This document shows positions 10,956 to 22,484 of a DNA stretch of 64,000 nt, piece after piece. The stretch spans positions 576,001 to 640,000 of the forward strand of contig JAIGNY010004119.1 of NCBI GenBank assembly GCA_020152595.1, read 5' to 3'. Position 1 is the stretch's first letter; each line of letters starts with the position of its first letter. The translations under genes and the position numbers were made by a program. The stretch comes from Chiridota heheva. Taxonomy: Eukaryota; Echinodermata; Holothuroidea; Apodida; Chiridotidae. Below the pieces are notes generated by a model that saw nothing but the letters and a program-made list of their open reading frames with translations, was not told where the DNA came from and ran no database searches.

Positions 10956-11810
10956 CTATGATGTGTAACTAATCCGGCTTTTTGAATGAAGTTCTTGTCT
11001 TTTGTTAAGTCCGTATGGCTGCAAAGTGTGTAATTGGGCTGTCCAATATACCTCTCGTGTAAGCAGCTTTTTTTCGGTGTTTTGAGAATCTGTAATTCTT
11101 TCAAATGGGATGAATTGAAAGTCGGAAAGGTTATGGGGGGTACGACAAAAATGGACAGCAACTTCACAGGTCTTTTTGTTGGTAACCATCGAAGATTTGT
11201 GATTGCGAAAGCGCACTTTAAATTGTGTGGATGTTGATCCCACGTATTGAAGTTTACATTTTAAGCATGTTATAAGATAGATGGCATTGCGTAAAGTACA
11301 AGTCATATTTTGTTTTATTTTATAGTGGCGTCCAGTGGCCTCGCTTTGAATGGTGTTAGTAGTTTGCGAGAAGTTTTGGCACAAATCGCATTTACTGTCA
11401 CATTTAGAATAACCTCCTATCTCATGCTCACTTGAAGGGGTGGGTTTGAAATTAGAGGGGGCAAGAATTTCTTTCAGATTTTTAGTTCGTCTGAAGGCTG
11501 GGATTATTGATCCTTTGGGGAAAATGTCTTGTAGAGTTTCTGCAGTTTCTAGTAAGGGTAAATGTTTTCGCATTATTTTAGAAATATCAGGGAGGCGGGG
11601 GTTGAAGTCTATGACAAGAGGAAATTTCTTTTCTTTAGGTTTAGGTTTAGTTTGCAGTAGCTGCTGTCTGTTTAGTTTGGTAGCCCTATTAAATTGTTTG
11701 TCTATTAAATCCGGTTTGTAGTTTTGGGCTTTTAAGTAATTTTTGTATTCCAGACATCTAGCTTCCAGCAGATGATCAGATGAGCAATTACGGCGAAGCC
11801 TAAGGGCTAC

Positions 11811-11812
<2 letters not shown>
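10956..11812 (-). pseudogene. Penelope-like RT thumb + GIY-YIG endonuclease fragment
   Basis: About 285 codons are open without an interior stop; a methionine lies at 11573 but the frame extends further upstream. Family signs are the CxxC-type segment before the nuclease, YVGSTSTQFKVRFRNHKS as the GIY-YIG core, and a trailing EREVYWTAQLHTLQP-like segment (here TREVYWTAQLHTL). It is a truncated mobile-element gene, not a host gene. Confidence 0.85.
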
Positions 11813-11880
<68 letters not shown>

Positions 11881-11958
11881 GAAATATATATATAGAAATA
11901 TATATATATATATATATATAGAAATATATATATATACATATATATAGAAATATGATGT
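11813..11958. repeat. (TA)n-rich tract with 'gaaa' interruptions
   Basis: Alternating TA is broken by 'tatagaaatata' units. It separates the two Penelope-like remnants. Confidence 0.9.
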
Positions 11959-11989
11959 TTCTCAACATTGGTAAAAAGTGCTCGATGCA

Positions 11990-13190
11990 GTAGCAGAGCA
12001 GTTGTACATATTTATGAAAAGCAGGATCTGAGCTGCAACAAGTGGTTTCACCTTAGCGGATCATCAGGCAACTGAAGCTTAGTAATTATTCCGAACAGGT
12101 CAGCGCTTTTTCTTAGTACACTTGGGTGGTCTCATTTTACAATGGCGGCAAGAGAACATTATCTCTGATCTTTTGTTGAGGTTTTCTTTGGTTGCTGTGA
12201 CAATGTTTCTACTCAGTGCAGAGATTGCATTTCCAGATGAATTCATTAGGGTGTTTGATAGTTTGATGATCAACTAGGAGATCTTGAAGTTTCATTCTTT
12301 TCGAGCCCAGATGAATTTAGAAAGCGCTGTTTCGCTGGAATGCATTTTGTGTTTGAAGGACTTGTTATGGTTGTAAAACAGCTGTTTGAAGCAACCACCT
12401 GTCATGCCAATATATTTGAAGACAGCATCGTTTTTGTGCACTTGAGCATTGTACACATTGGCTTTAGTCAAGCAGTCTCCGTTCAAGGGGCAGTCACTTT
12501 TTGTGCGGCAATTGCATTGTTTTTTGGGGGTGGTAGAGCTTGTTTGTGACAGGGTTTCGAGTTGTGGCTCTGGATGATTGATTTGATGCTTTTTATACTG
12601 CGTAGCTCACTTTGATATTGTTCTTGTTGAAGATTTGGTGGAATTTGTGGCTGTGAGGGAAATGTATGGTGATTAGCTTCAAAAAAAAAAATTCTACATT
12701 TGTTTTTACTGTTCTGCTAAAGGGTGGGTTTAACCAAATGATTTTTCTGCTCCAGGTTTTGTGATTTTTGCATTCGGCGTCTGGTGGCAGGGTGAGCAGT
12801 ATTCAAATGTGGCTTGAAAGCTGCTGGCTATTAAGGCATTTTGGTAGTCTGGTGGCATTGTTAAAAACGATTGCATCGTGTGAGAGTTCTGAAAGGCATT
12901 TGTTTGCGGCTGCTGGGATGTTATAGGGATAGGGTGGTCTGACTGGGTGATTATGAAAACTGGTTGGTCGTTGGGTTTCCTGTACGGATAGAAAGTGCTG
13001 GATGTGAGGTTTAGCGTGACATCTAGGTAGTTGTCGATCTTTAGGTTAGTTTGAATTGTAATTTTGAGGCTGAGGCTGGCAAAAACTTTGATGAAATCCT
13101 TTCTAATGCAGTCTTTCTGTGGCCCTGGTGTAGATTTTAAGATAGCCAGTCCATCGTCTCTGTACAGGCCAAAGTCATTCATGGGAACTT
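11990..13190 (-). mobile_element. Second Penelope-like retroelement, different family, decayed
   Basis: On the minus strand 13182-12730 reads GLYRDDGLAILKSTPGPQKD and DNYLDVTLNLTSSTFYPYRK, the RT palm (RDD box) and following segment of Penelope-like elements. Further on, in shifted frames, come a CNCRTKSDCPLNGDCLTK zinc-type segment and FKYIGMTGGCFKQLF (12486-12292), a GIY-YIG core. Frameshifts and an A-run break the reading. It belongs to another Penelope lineage than the neighbour at 10735-11812. Confidence 0.85.
12041..12075 (-). ncRNA. Possible hammerhead ribozyme core in the second Penelope-like element
   Basis: The minus strand reads CTGATGA, then TCCGCTAAGGT, then GAAACC. The two invariant boxes are exact, but the intervening stem II has only two clear C-G pairs. 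Its position at the 3' side of a Penelope-like relic is where such ribozymes occur. Confidence 0.4.
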
Positions 13191-15350
<2,160 letters not shown>

Positions 15351-15428
15351 TTTTTTTAACCACACTTCTCACAAAATGTTAAAAAAAAAATTGAAATTGA
15401 TTTTTATTTCATTTGAAATTATTTACAG

Positions 15429-15645
15429 TACCAACATGTCCCCCATTGGATCAAGACCTCATTCCAGGCTTTGGTGGCATTAATCCTCCTTTCTGTGCAG
15501 GAGTTGCTGCAATGAATTATGGGACCATGTGCACTTTCTACTGTAGCCCTGGATATGTCCTCTGATGGTGTGACTCACCCCCTTACCTGCCAGAGTGATG
15601 GTACATGGACAGTTGACCCATTGTTATTGCAAGTCCAGTGTGTGG
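15429..15645 (+). CDS. Exon 6: sushi/CCP module carrying a +1 frameshift
   Basis: Acceptor 'atttacag', donor 'GTGTGG|gtgagt'; flanks are phase 1 to 1 but the length is 217, one more than a multiple of three. It reads TCPPLDQDLIPGFGG, NYGTMCTFYCSPGYV, then after one surplus base at about 15559-15560 it continues as SDGVTHPLTCQSDGTW and VQCV. Both halves are unmistakable sushi sequence. Read as given, the frame meets TGA at 15561-15564. It may be an assembly indel or a true lesion. Confidence 0.85.
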
Positions 15646-16101
15646 GTGAGTCCATGGTGTCAGCAGATTTTTCCAAGTTGTGGCTGAGTTTTTTATGGAA
15701 CTAACTTTTGGTGACTTTTTGTTCCTGTAATAGCTGGAAGCATTAAAAACTTCTACTGTAATGCTATATAAAGCTCTTTCGGTTATAGCCTTTATATTGG
15801 TAGTTTCTTGGAGAAAAATTTCTTCAAAAATGATTACTAATTGTATTATCATGATAGCAATTTATCATCAGAAATTGTTATCATTGGAATTTATCATCAG
15901 AAACCGTCATCAGAAATCAACTTTACCAGATATCACTATTATCTGATCAGAAATCATCATCAGAAATCATCATTGAAAGCATTGTTATTGAAAATCATCG
16001 CCGCAAATTATCATCATCTTAAAAAATGATACCCATGCTAGAAATACATGCTTAGAAGAGAACTCGAGACATAAAACGTTTATGTTTTGAATATTTTTCA
16101 G
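15646..16101. other. Short intron with 'atcatcagaaa' repeats
   Basis: Around 15850-16015 there are several loose copies of 'atcatcagaaat' (about 12-20 bp spacing). Nothing else is recognised. Confidence 0.5.
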
Positions 16102-16302
16102 AGGATGCACCGGATGGTTGTTTCGACCTACCTCAACCCGCAAATGGGTTTCTCTCATGCCATGAGTATCACAGTGGTAAATACTGCACCCAGTTCTGCA
16201 GTAATCGGTTTGACATCGCTCGTACTGTTGATTATAATGGATTCTTCCAGTGTGAATGGACCAGCGGCCTTTGGGAGCCGCCGATCATCAAAGACTGCAG
16301 TC
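16102..16302 (+). CDS. Exon 7: sushi-like module
   Basis: Acceptor 'tatttttcag', donor 'AGTC|gtgagt'; 201 bp, phase 1 to 1. It reads DGCFDLPQPANGFLSC, SGKYCTQFCSNRFDIAR, FFQCEWTSGLWEPP and DC. Six cysteines and the NG-F and W positions fit a sushi domain, though the usual GY turn is replaced by NRFD. It may be a diverged sushi module at the sushi/linker border. Confidence 0.82.
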
Positions 16303-16439
16303 GTGAGTTTTACCATTAAGATGAACTATATTTTTTAGACAGTGTGGGTATAAGTATTGTAACTGTGTAAAGCTTACTTTAATCTGTATTCATCGTGGAT
16401 ATCTCTAAGTTACGAAATCGTATTTTTGATAATTACTTA

Positions 16440-16960
16440 TCAATTGTTTTTTATATAGCGCTCACTTCTACAAAACAAATATTCAGTCAGCAGCTTTTAA
16501 GATACACCATACACTTACTTACAAACAACTAAACCTAAAAGAAAAAAAAATACTAAAAAAGATGAGTTTCTAATTTCTTCTTGAAAATGTTAAAATTATT
16601 AGGGGTTTTAATGTCAGTTGGTAGCTTGTTCCATTCCCTAGGCGATCCCACAGAAAATGTACGATCCCCAAAAGTTTTCCTTGTGTTGATATTACGTGAT
16701 ATGTATAGTTTTAGACCTCAATGCATACTTCGTTTTGTTTTCATTAAATTCAGTTACCAAATAAATAGGAGCTAAGCCATTTACACATACATAATAAATT
16801 ATCTAAAAAGTATTCGTGAATTTATTGGAAGCTATCATGCAATTCTTCCAAACATTAGACTTTCATATTGATGTCTATTTAGGATAAGTTTGGCAGCAAA
16901 ATTTAAAACCCATTGTAATTTCAGTTTTGGAAGGAGACCATATAATAATGTACTACAATA
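16440..16960 (-). mobile_element. 3' fragment of a non-LTR retrotransposon (minus strand)
   Basis: The minus strand reads LKLYISRNINTRKTFGDRTFSVGSP with REWNKLPTDIK and IFKKKLETH. This is the C-terminal block typical of jockey/CR1-like reverse transcriptases (GDRxFS..P.xWN.LP). The RT core is absent. It is only a 3' stub, of a different family from the element at 6602-8219. Confidence 0.75.
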
Positions 16961-17754
16961 GTCCAGGTGAGAGATGACCATAAAATGTACCAACTGTTCA
17001 AGGGACTGAAATGTGTTATGTACATGCTGGATAGTTACACTAATGTGTACATGACGTGTACCTCCGCTTTCCGTTTAGTATGCACTGCAACCGCCAATTT
17101 TGGCCAAAATCGACGATTACACATCACACGCCTCGCCAAAGCAAGGGCAACCTAATATGATATCATTATTTGCTTGTCCTGGCACAGCTACGATCTAAGT
17201 ACATTGCCAACACGCGCGAGTGTAATATGATGCCTCTATCTGATGCACGTTGGGCATATCATTAATGCCCCTATGATAGCATACTGAAAGGAAAGAGCTT
17301 GCACACTCAATGTAGAATGCAATCATAGTTTGTGTTTCCTAATTTTATTTTTTGATCGTTACTCAACCTTTCTTGGTTACATCCTAAGTTGTAATGTATG
17401 ACTGCATGACCTTTTTTCTTTTACTTCAGAAATCAAAAAAATTGTTTTCTCAAATTCTAAAACTTTTTCTAATAAACTATTCCAATCTAGTTGTTAAAAA
17501 AACCAATATGAAGGAAATACTATATATTGTAGAATGGGAGTAAAACAAAATGGCCTTGCAGAGATTTACATAGAGTAGGCCTACTATATAATGAAATCTA
17601 ATTTTGTACATCTTGGTGTATATGTATATATCAGTGTAGTATGTAACTTGACCCTTAATTATTTATATTCTAAATTAACATCCATATGTTTATCTCTTTG
17701 TAAGGTATGCATTTTGATACAAACTGAATTTTTAAAATTCTGTTACCCACTCAG
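16961..17754. other. Intronic sequence, nothing recognised
   Basis: No exon-like frame with extracellular cysteine patterns, RNA gene or named repeat is visible here. Confidence 0.4.
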
Positions 17755-18287
17755 AACCCAAGCATCCACGTTTTATGCAGCTTCCATCTACATTGCATTA
17801 CATCAGTGGGGATTGCACAAACAGCGCTACTCAGACTGAGATCATGGATGCCTTTCAAACGCTTGTAGAGGAATCAGATTTCTTTGCAAACAATTGTCAG
17901 GGTGCATTCTCTTGCCTAATAGATAATATCGACATCCAGTGTGGTATGGCCAAAAGGCGTAAGAGGTCTTTGGTGGACCTGATGACCCTCAACGATACAT
18001 ATTTCCATCATTCAAAGGATGTGAAGGATTTCTTTCCGCCAAGAACACAAGAAAATATTGCCGTCACTTTGTGGAAGAAGCAAATGGACCGACGTCACAA
18101 AGAAATTGGTCTCACATGGCATCCACGACACAAGAGATCCGCCCTTGAGCATGAGTTGGATATCAATTTTGATATAAAGATCAAACCAAACAGTGATGAA
18201 GCCAGCTATTATGATGCTGCATTCACCTTGTACGACATTGCCTGGGAAATTGACCTAGCTATACAAGCAGGCACTTTTAAAGCTGAC
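17755..18287 (+). CDS. Exon 8: linker with two furin-type cleavage sites
   Basis: Acceptor 'acccactcag', donor 'GCTGAC|gtaagt'; 533 bp, phase 1 to 0, the largest exon in the window. It starts PKHPRFMQLPSTLHYISGDC, continues with TEIMDAFQTLVEES, CQGAFSCLIDNIDIQCG, and then KRRKRSL (17952-17972) and, 57 residues on, RHKRSAL (18126-18146). It then reads EHELDINFDIKIKPNSDEASYYDAAF. In SVEP1 the stretch between the sushi/HYR block and the GCC2 modules is also a non-modular conserved linker. Both dibasic sites fit proprotein convertase consensus RxK/RR. Confidence 0.88.
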
Positions 18288-18349
18288 GTAAGTTTTAGTA
18301 TTGATTTTGTTTTGGTGTTCTTATAACATCGTTAGCTTTTCTGCCACAG

Positions 18350-18560
18350 TTAGTTTTACCATTGTTTTCACCATCCTCCTCCTCCCTCTCATCTTCCTCC
18401 CTTTACCATTCCTTTCTCCTCCCTTTTCCCCTTCAAGTTCTAACAAACCTATTCTCCACTCTCATTTTATTCTAGCACTATGATTTTATAATACCCTCTT
18501 GGCACATTTGACTCTGATTGTTGCAGTGCTGTTAAACCCCAACAAATGAGCAAACATTCA
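18350..18560 (+). mobile_element. 3' terminal stub of an RNase H-type non-LTR element
   Basis: The C/T-rich run ends in 'ttggcacatttgactctgat', 'gcagtgctgttaaaccccaa', the 3' signature also seen at 60850-60940. Only the terminal ~200 bp remain. Confidence 0.6.
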
Positions 18561-18761
18561 TGGCATGATTGTTTCATTGTGCAAATTACATCAAATTGTT
18601 TTTATGATGTCATGGATGTACCTCATGTGCTGAAAATGAAATGTACACCATTTTGAGAAAATACTGTATTCTTGAAGGAAAGATGCATAATTTGTAAGGT
18701 TTCTTAAAGGATTAGTTTGGTTGTCAGATCAGTTTATCTTGTATGGACAAAATAAATATGG

Positions 18762-18905
18762 AGCACAGGTAGCTCAGAGTGCACGACTAAGATGCTGGAG
18801 GTCCCTGGTTGTTGAGAGAGTCAGCAATGGCTTAATGACATACATCGTCCTTCTGAGGGGACATTAAGCTGTTTGGTCCCACCGGCAGGACATCCCCCTC
18901 CCATC
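18762..18905 (+). mobile_element. tRNA-derived SINE fragment
   Basis: It starts 'gagcacaggtagctcagag' and 'atgctggaggtccctggttg', a decayed tRNA-like head (A box 'tagctcagagtgc', B box 'gtccctggttg'). It continues with 'catcgtccttctgagggga' and 'cattaagctgtttggtccc'. The same body in reverse lies at 45230-45445. There is no acceptor-stem pairing, so it is not a tRNA gene. Confidence 0.6.
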
Positions 18906-19276
18906 CCTCCTCCTGTGTCTGGTTCTTTGAACACTATTTGATAAGAGAAGCGTGAAAATGCGGCGTTCATTCACTTCCTGTTCTGGCCCAGTCAAATCCA
19001 AGTTCATGTGCGCTGATTTGTTGGCAGCCGGAGAACTTGATTGGAGGCACTGTGGTCATATGGAATGGCACGGTATGAAAAGCAGGTTGTGTGGAGGTGT
19101 GTATAAAAACAGAGCTGTAGAAACTACTTTGATATCAGAGATATCAAGTTTTAACAATGTCACAAATTTGTTAATTAAAAATAATTAATATTTCTAGTCT
19201 ACAATAAGGGAATGGTGTCATACTCTAACTTTCTTTAACAATTGTTGATATATTATTTAAAAAAATTTAAACGATT

Positions 19277-19860
19277 TTGAGTTGTGTTTGCAATATTTAT
19301 TCAGATGGTAGAGCCATTATTTCGCTAGACCATTTGACGCATCTCCTAACATATCCAATGGTAGCCAATCAAAATATTGACAACGTTCATATTACCCGTC
19401 TTAGAATTGGTCACACTCATCTCACCCACTCCCACCTCCTTATTGGCTCCCCCCAACCCCTCTGCAACAATTGCCATTGCACCCTCACAATCCATCACGT
19501 TCTCCTTGCTTGCCCTCTGTACAACTTTCCCAGAGCTTCCCTCGCTCCCTACAACTCAATTGCTGAGTTCTTCCAGAAAAATCCTCCGGATAAAATTATC
19601 TCCTTCCTTCATCATGCCTCCCTCTACGACCATATTTAATTCTCCTCTTCCACCCCCTCTCTACTTTGTTTTTGTTTCAACCATGCACCTCCCCTCCCGA
19701 TTACAGCTTTCTGACCTTTTGCCCTTAAATTTCTCTCATTCTCCCCCTGTTTCCCTTACTTCCTACCTCTAGAATGATCTGACCTCTCAGGCACAATTTG
19801 ACCTTAGTTGTTGTGGTGCCATTAAGCCTTCATCAAACAAACAAACAAAATTTCAAAAAG
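19277..19860 (+). mobile_element. 3' part of an RNase H-type non-LTR retrotransposon
   Basis: The frame 19377-19639 reads VHITRLRIGHTHLTHSHLL, GSPQPLCNNCHCTLTIHHVL, LACPLYNFPRASLAPYNSIAEFF. The C..C...H....C knuckle after the RNase H domain is typical of the I/jockey-type elements of this window. It ends with 'tgacctctcaggcacaattt' and '(caaa)n'. The sense orientation matches the gene. It is 5' truncated. Confidence 0.8.
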
Positions 19861-20605
19861 TATTTAATGAAATATACAAAGATATCTGATGAATGGGAGA
19901 CTGATGTCACAACTAGTCTCACATTAATTGTTTGTTTACAAATCTACTCTTAGGGATTTTAATTTTGAGTAGCATGGTACATCCGAATTTCAACCATTAA
20001 CGGCACAAAATCAAAATGAAAACAATAGATTGACTAATCATTGTTCCAACTTAATCTCCAATCCTTTGAAACAATGTATGATGATCAATTAAGTATATGT
20101 CGCTGTGTTGAAAATTCGGTAAAATGATCTCACAGTCTTGGTCAATTTGAACGTTCCGCATTGACCTGAAATTCAACCACTGTGTGTTAAACATGCTCAA
20201 TTACCACCCCGTGTACCAGTGAAACATACAATGTCTGATCACCAGTACTGATTGAAATAAACTTCAATAAATTGTTGTTCTAAACTGCATGATCAACTTA
20301 TGAATAATCTAATTGATGAAAATGGAGTTTAATTAACAATTGGTGATCGTAACATTTTTTTAAATTTAGATCACTCACTATACTTTCTTTACCAGTTTTG
20401 TTAATTGTGTTTCCCTTTAGCTTATAAGGTGTTCATTTTTTGTTTTACTGCTGAAATTATATAACCTTGAAAACTTTGTAACAGCTTGTGCTTTACCTAT
20501 GCGTACTCATATGTCCTTGAAAAGTCATTGATAATGATTGCTCTTTGACAACTTTAGTATATTTTTGAGACAAATTTGTAAGAAATGTGAACTTCTTTAT
20601 TGCAG
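19861..20605. other. Intronic sequence, nothing recognised
   Basis: AT-rich; no exon, RNA gene or repeat that I can name. Confidence 0.4.
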
Positions 20606-20720
20606 GTGGATGGGTTAGACATTGAGAACAATGATAGGTATCAGTACCCATTCTTCTATGACTTTGCTGCACCAGATTGTGACCCTGGTTACATAGCAAG
20701 TCATAGTTCCATAAGCTGCG
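20606..20720 (+). CDS. Exon 9: end of linker before the GCC2 modules
   Basis: Acceptor 'tttattgcag', donor 'AGCTGCG|gtgagt'; 115 bp, phase 0 to 1. It reads VDGLDIENNDRYQYPFFYDF, AAPDCDPGYIASHSSISC. The cysteine pair C-x17-C with PGY suggests a small cysteine module leading into the next exon. It is the only exon here that starts in phase 0 from the linker exon, so exons 8 and 9 form one unit. Confidence 0.85.
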
Positions 20721-21559
20721 GTGAGTACTATAAACCTCCAAAGCATAATAAGCCTAAGCGAGTAAAAACACTTTCAGATTTGTGTGAATACAAATATTTT
20801 CAAATATTTTTTACTTGATTTCACTGTGCGTACACACTTTGACATGTACACTACACACACATATAATGGTACCGTGCCCAACAACAAGTGTGCGTATTTG
20901 GAATGTAATCATTGCATATAGTGTGTGTGTTTTCACTTGCTTCATATACTTATAAGTTCCAGCTCATTAATATTCAGTACATGCAACTAAGCGTGTCATT
21001 TTGATTGGTGAAGGCTAATAGAATTTAATCATTCATTATTTCTTTGTAGCAACCTCAAGATATGTTTATTTGTTTCTCCAACTTGACAACATTAATTTAT
21101 CATGGGATAATGGACTATTCAAACTAGGGGTGTGTCACCTTTCAACCAATAACATCGCAGGAAACAAACTTAGCTGTACATGAATACCTTATATGAATCA
21201 TATTTGTCTAAATACCAAAAAATCACATATGATCAATTGTGGGGGGACCCTTGTGCGGGCCTCACTCCAGTTGCCCTAGGGGTGATTGTGGTCGCCCAGT
21301 GAAATTTCCTTTAAAAATTCACTTCATGTATACAGCAGATGGAAGGGAATTTATTTACAATTTTTTTCTCTTTTTGTCCAATTCAATGTGATCATTTAGA
21401 TTTAATAAAAAATATTTAAAAGTGTAATAAACCAAATTGATTTCACCATTGGGATTACCCAAAGTATTCAGCATGTTGGTGTACGTTGATAACAAAATTA
21501 ATTGAGTAGGTAAAGTGAAGATTTGTATATATTTGTCTCTCTTTCATTTCCTCCTCTAG
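20721..21559. other. Intron, nothing recognised
   Basis: AT-rich sequence without identifiable repeats or frames. Confidence 0.4.
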
Positions 21560-21721
21560 TGGCCTGCTCTGTAGGAACTTATTTCATTGCAGACACTATT
21601 ACATGTGAAGACTGTCCTCTTGGACAATACACTGAGCAAGAGGGTCAAATGTCCTGCCAAGCATGTCCAGCAGGATCAACAACACTTCAAATTGGTTCTC
21701 ATCGCTCATCTCTTTGCGTGT
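21560..21721 (+). CDS. Exon 10: GCC2/GCC3 (ephrin-receptor-like) cysteine module 1
   Basis: Acceptor 'cctcctctag', donor 'GCGTGT|gtaaga'; 162 bp, phase 1 to 1. It reads ACSVGTYFIADTITCEDCPL, GQYTEQEGQMSCQACPAGST, then SLCV. The CxxGTY, CxxCPxGxYxxxxGxxxCxxCPxGxxT pattern is that of GCC2_GCC3 repeats, which stand just before the EGF block in SVEP1. Confidence 0.93.
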
Positions 21722-22139
21722 GTAAGAATTCTCATCTCTGAATTTTTAGATATTTCATTTTTAGCTTGACTTTTCAAACAATAGTGAGCTATACCATTAC
21801 CCCTGGGGTCGGCTTTGATGTCAGCGTCAGCATTGGCATTGGCATTGGCTTCTGGTTAAAGTTTTTGGACAAATTTCTTCATTTGGTCAAAGGTTTTGGA
21901 GGAGTTTCTTTATGATAATGATATTCAGGCCCCAGACATGAATAGCAATTAAAATATTTGTTTCGCATGAAAGAAATGTCAAAAAAGAGCCTTTCACCTC
22001 AAAAGAATTTGAAATCAAGTGTACTGGGGATGAAAAGAAATAGAAACAATAATTTCTTTCATAGAGAGGATGCATAAAAGACTGATTTTGTAGACAACCC
22101 TATCTGATTTATTTGTAAAGATATCAAGTTGAGTATATT

Positions 22140-22484
22140 TTTAAGGGACATGTGGTGGGATGTCATATGTGGCAGGATGTCATTTGGAATGTTGGGTAGA
22201 AGACAACATGCTAATTGGTAGATGGAGGAATTTCTACAAGGGTGGGGTGTCATGTGGGACAGGGTGGGATTATATGTAGGACATGGTGGGATGACAAGTG
22301 AGACAGTAAGTGGGTTGGCATGCTGGACAGGGTGGGTTGGCATGTTAGATTGCGTGGGTTGGCATGTGTAACAGGGTAGAATGGCATGTGAGACATGTGG
22401 TGTCTGGATTTCAGTTATGGTAGCATCTGGGTCATATGCTGGAATGACAGATCTGAATTTCAAGTGTGATTGCATAAAGGGTGG
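22140..22484 (+). repeat. Diverged leader of the 24-bp minisatellite
   Basis: Loose copies such as 'gggtgggttggcatgttaga' and 'gtagaatggcatgtgagaca' resemble the 24-bp unit of the array that follows but vary in length and sequence. Confidence 0.75.

Larger units (their letters stand above)
10735..11812 (-). mobile_element. Penelope-like retroelement, 5'-truncated, with GIY-YIG endonuclease
   Basis: On the minus strand an open frame runs from about 11812 to 10956. It reads LEARCLEYKNYLKAQNY, FPLVIDFNPRLPDISKI, then IIPAFRRTKNLKEIL, a cysteine pair region (SKCDSKCDLC) and YLITCLKCKLQYVGSTSTQF, the GIY-YIG nuclease core, with FRNHKSSM. This is the C-terminal thumb plus endonuclease half of a Penelope-like element. 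The RT part is missing: the frame stops at a TA microsatellite. The trailing region holds 'cgatgaaggtcgaatgaccg', a possible hammerhead remnant. Confidence 0.88.
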
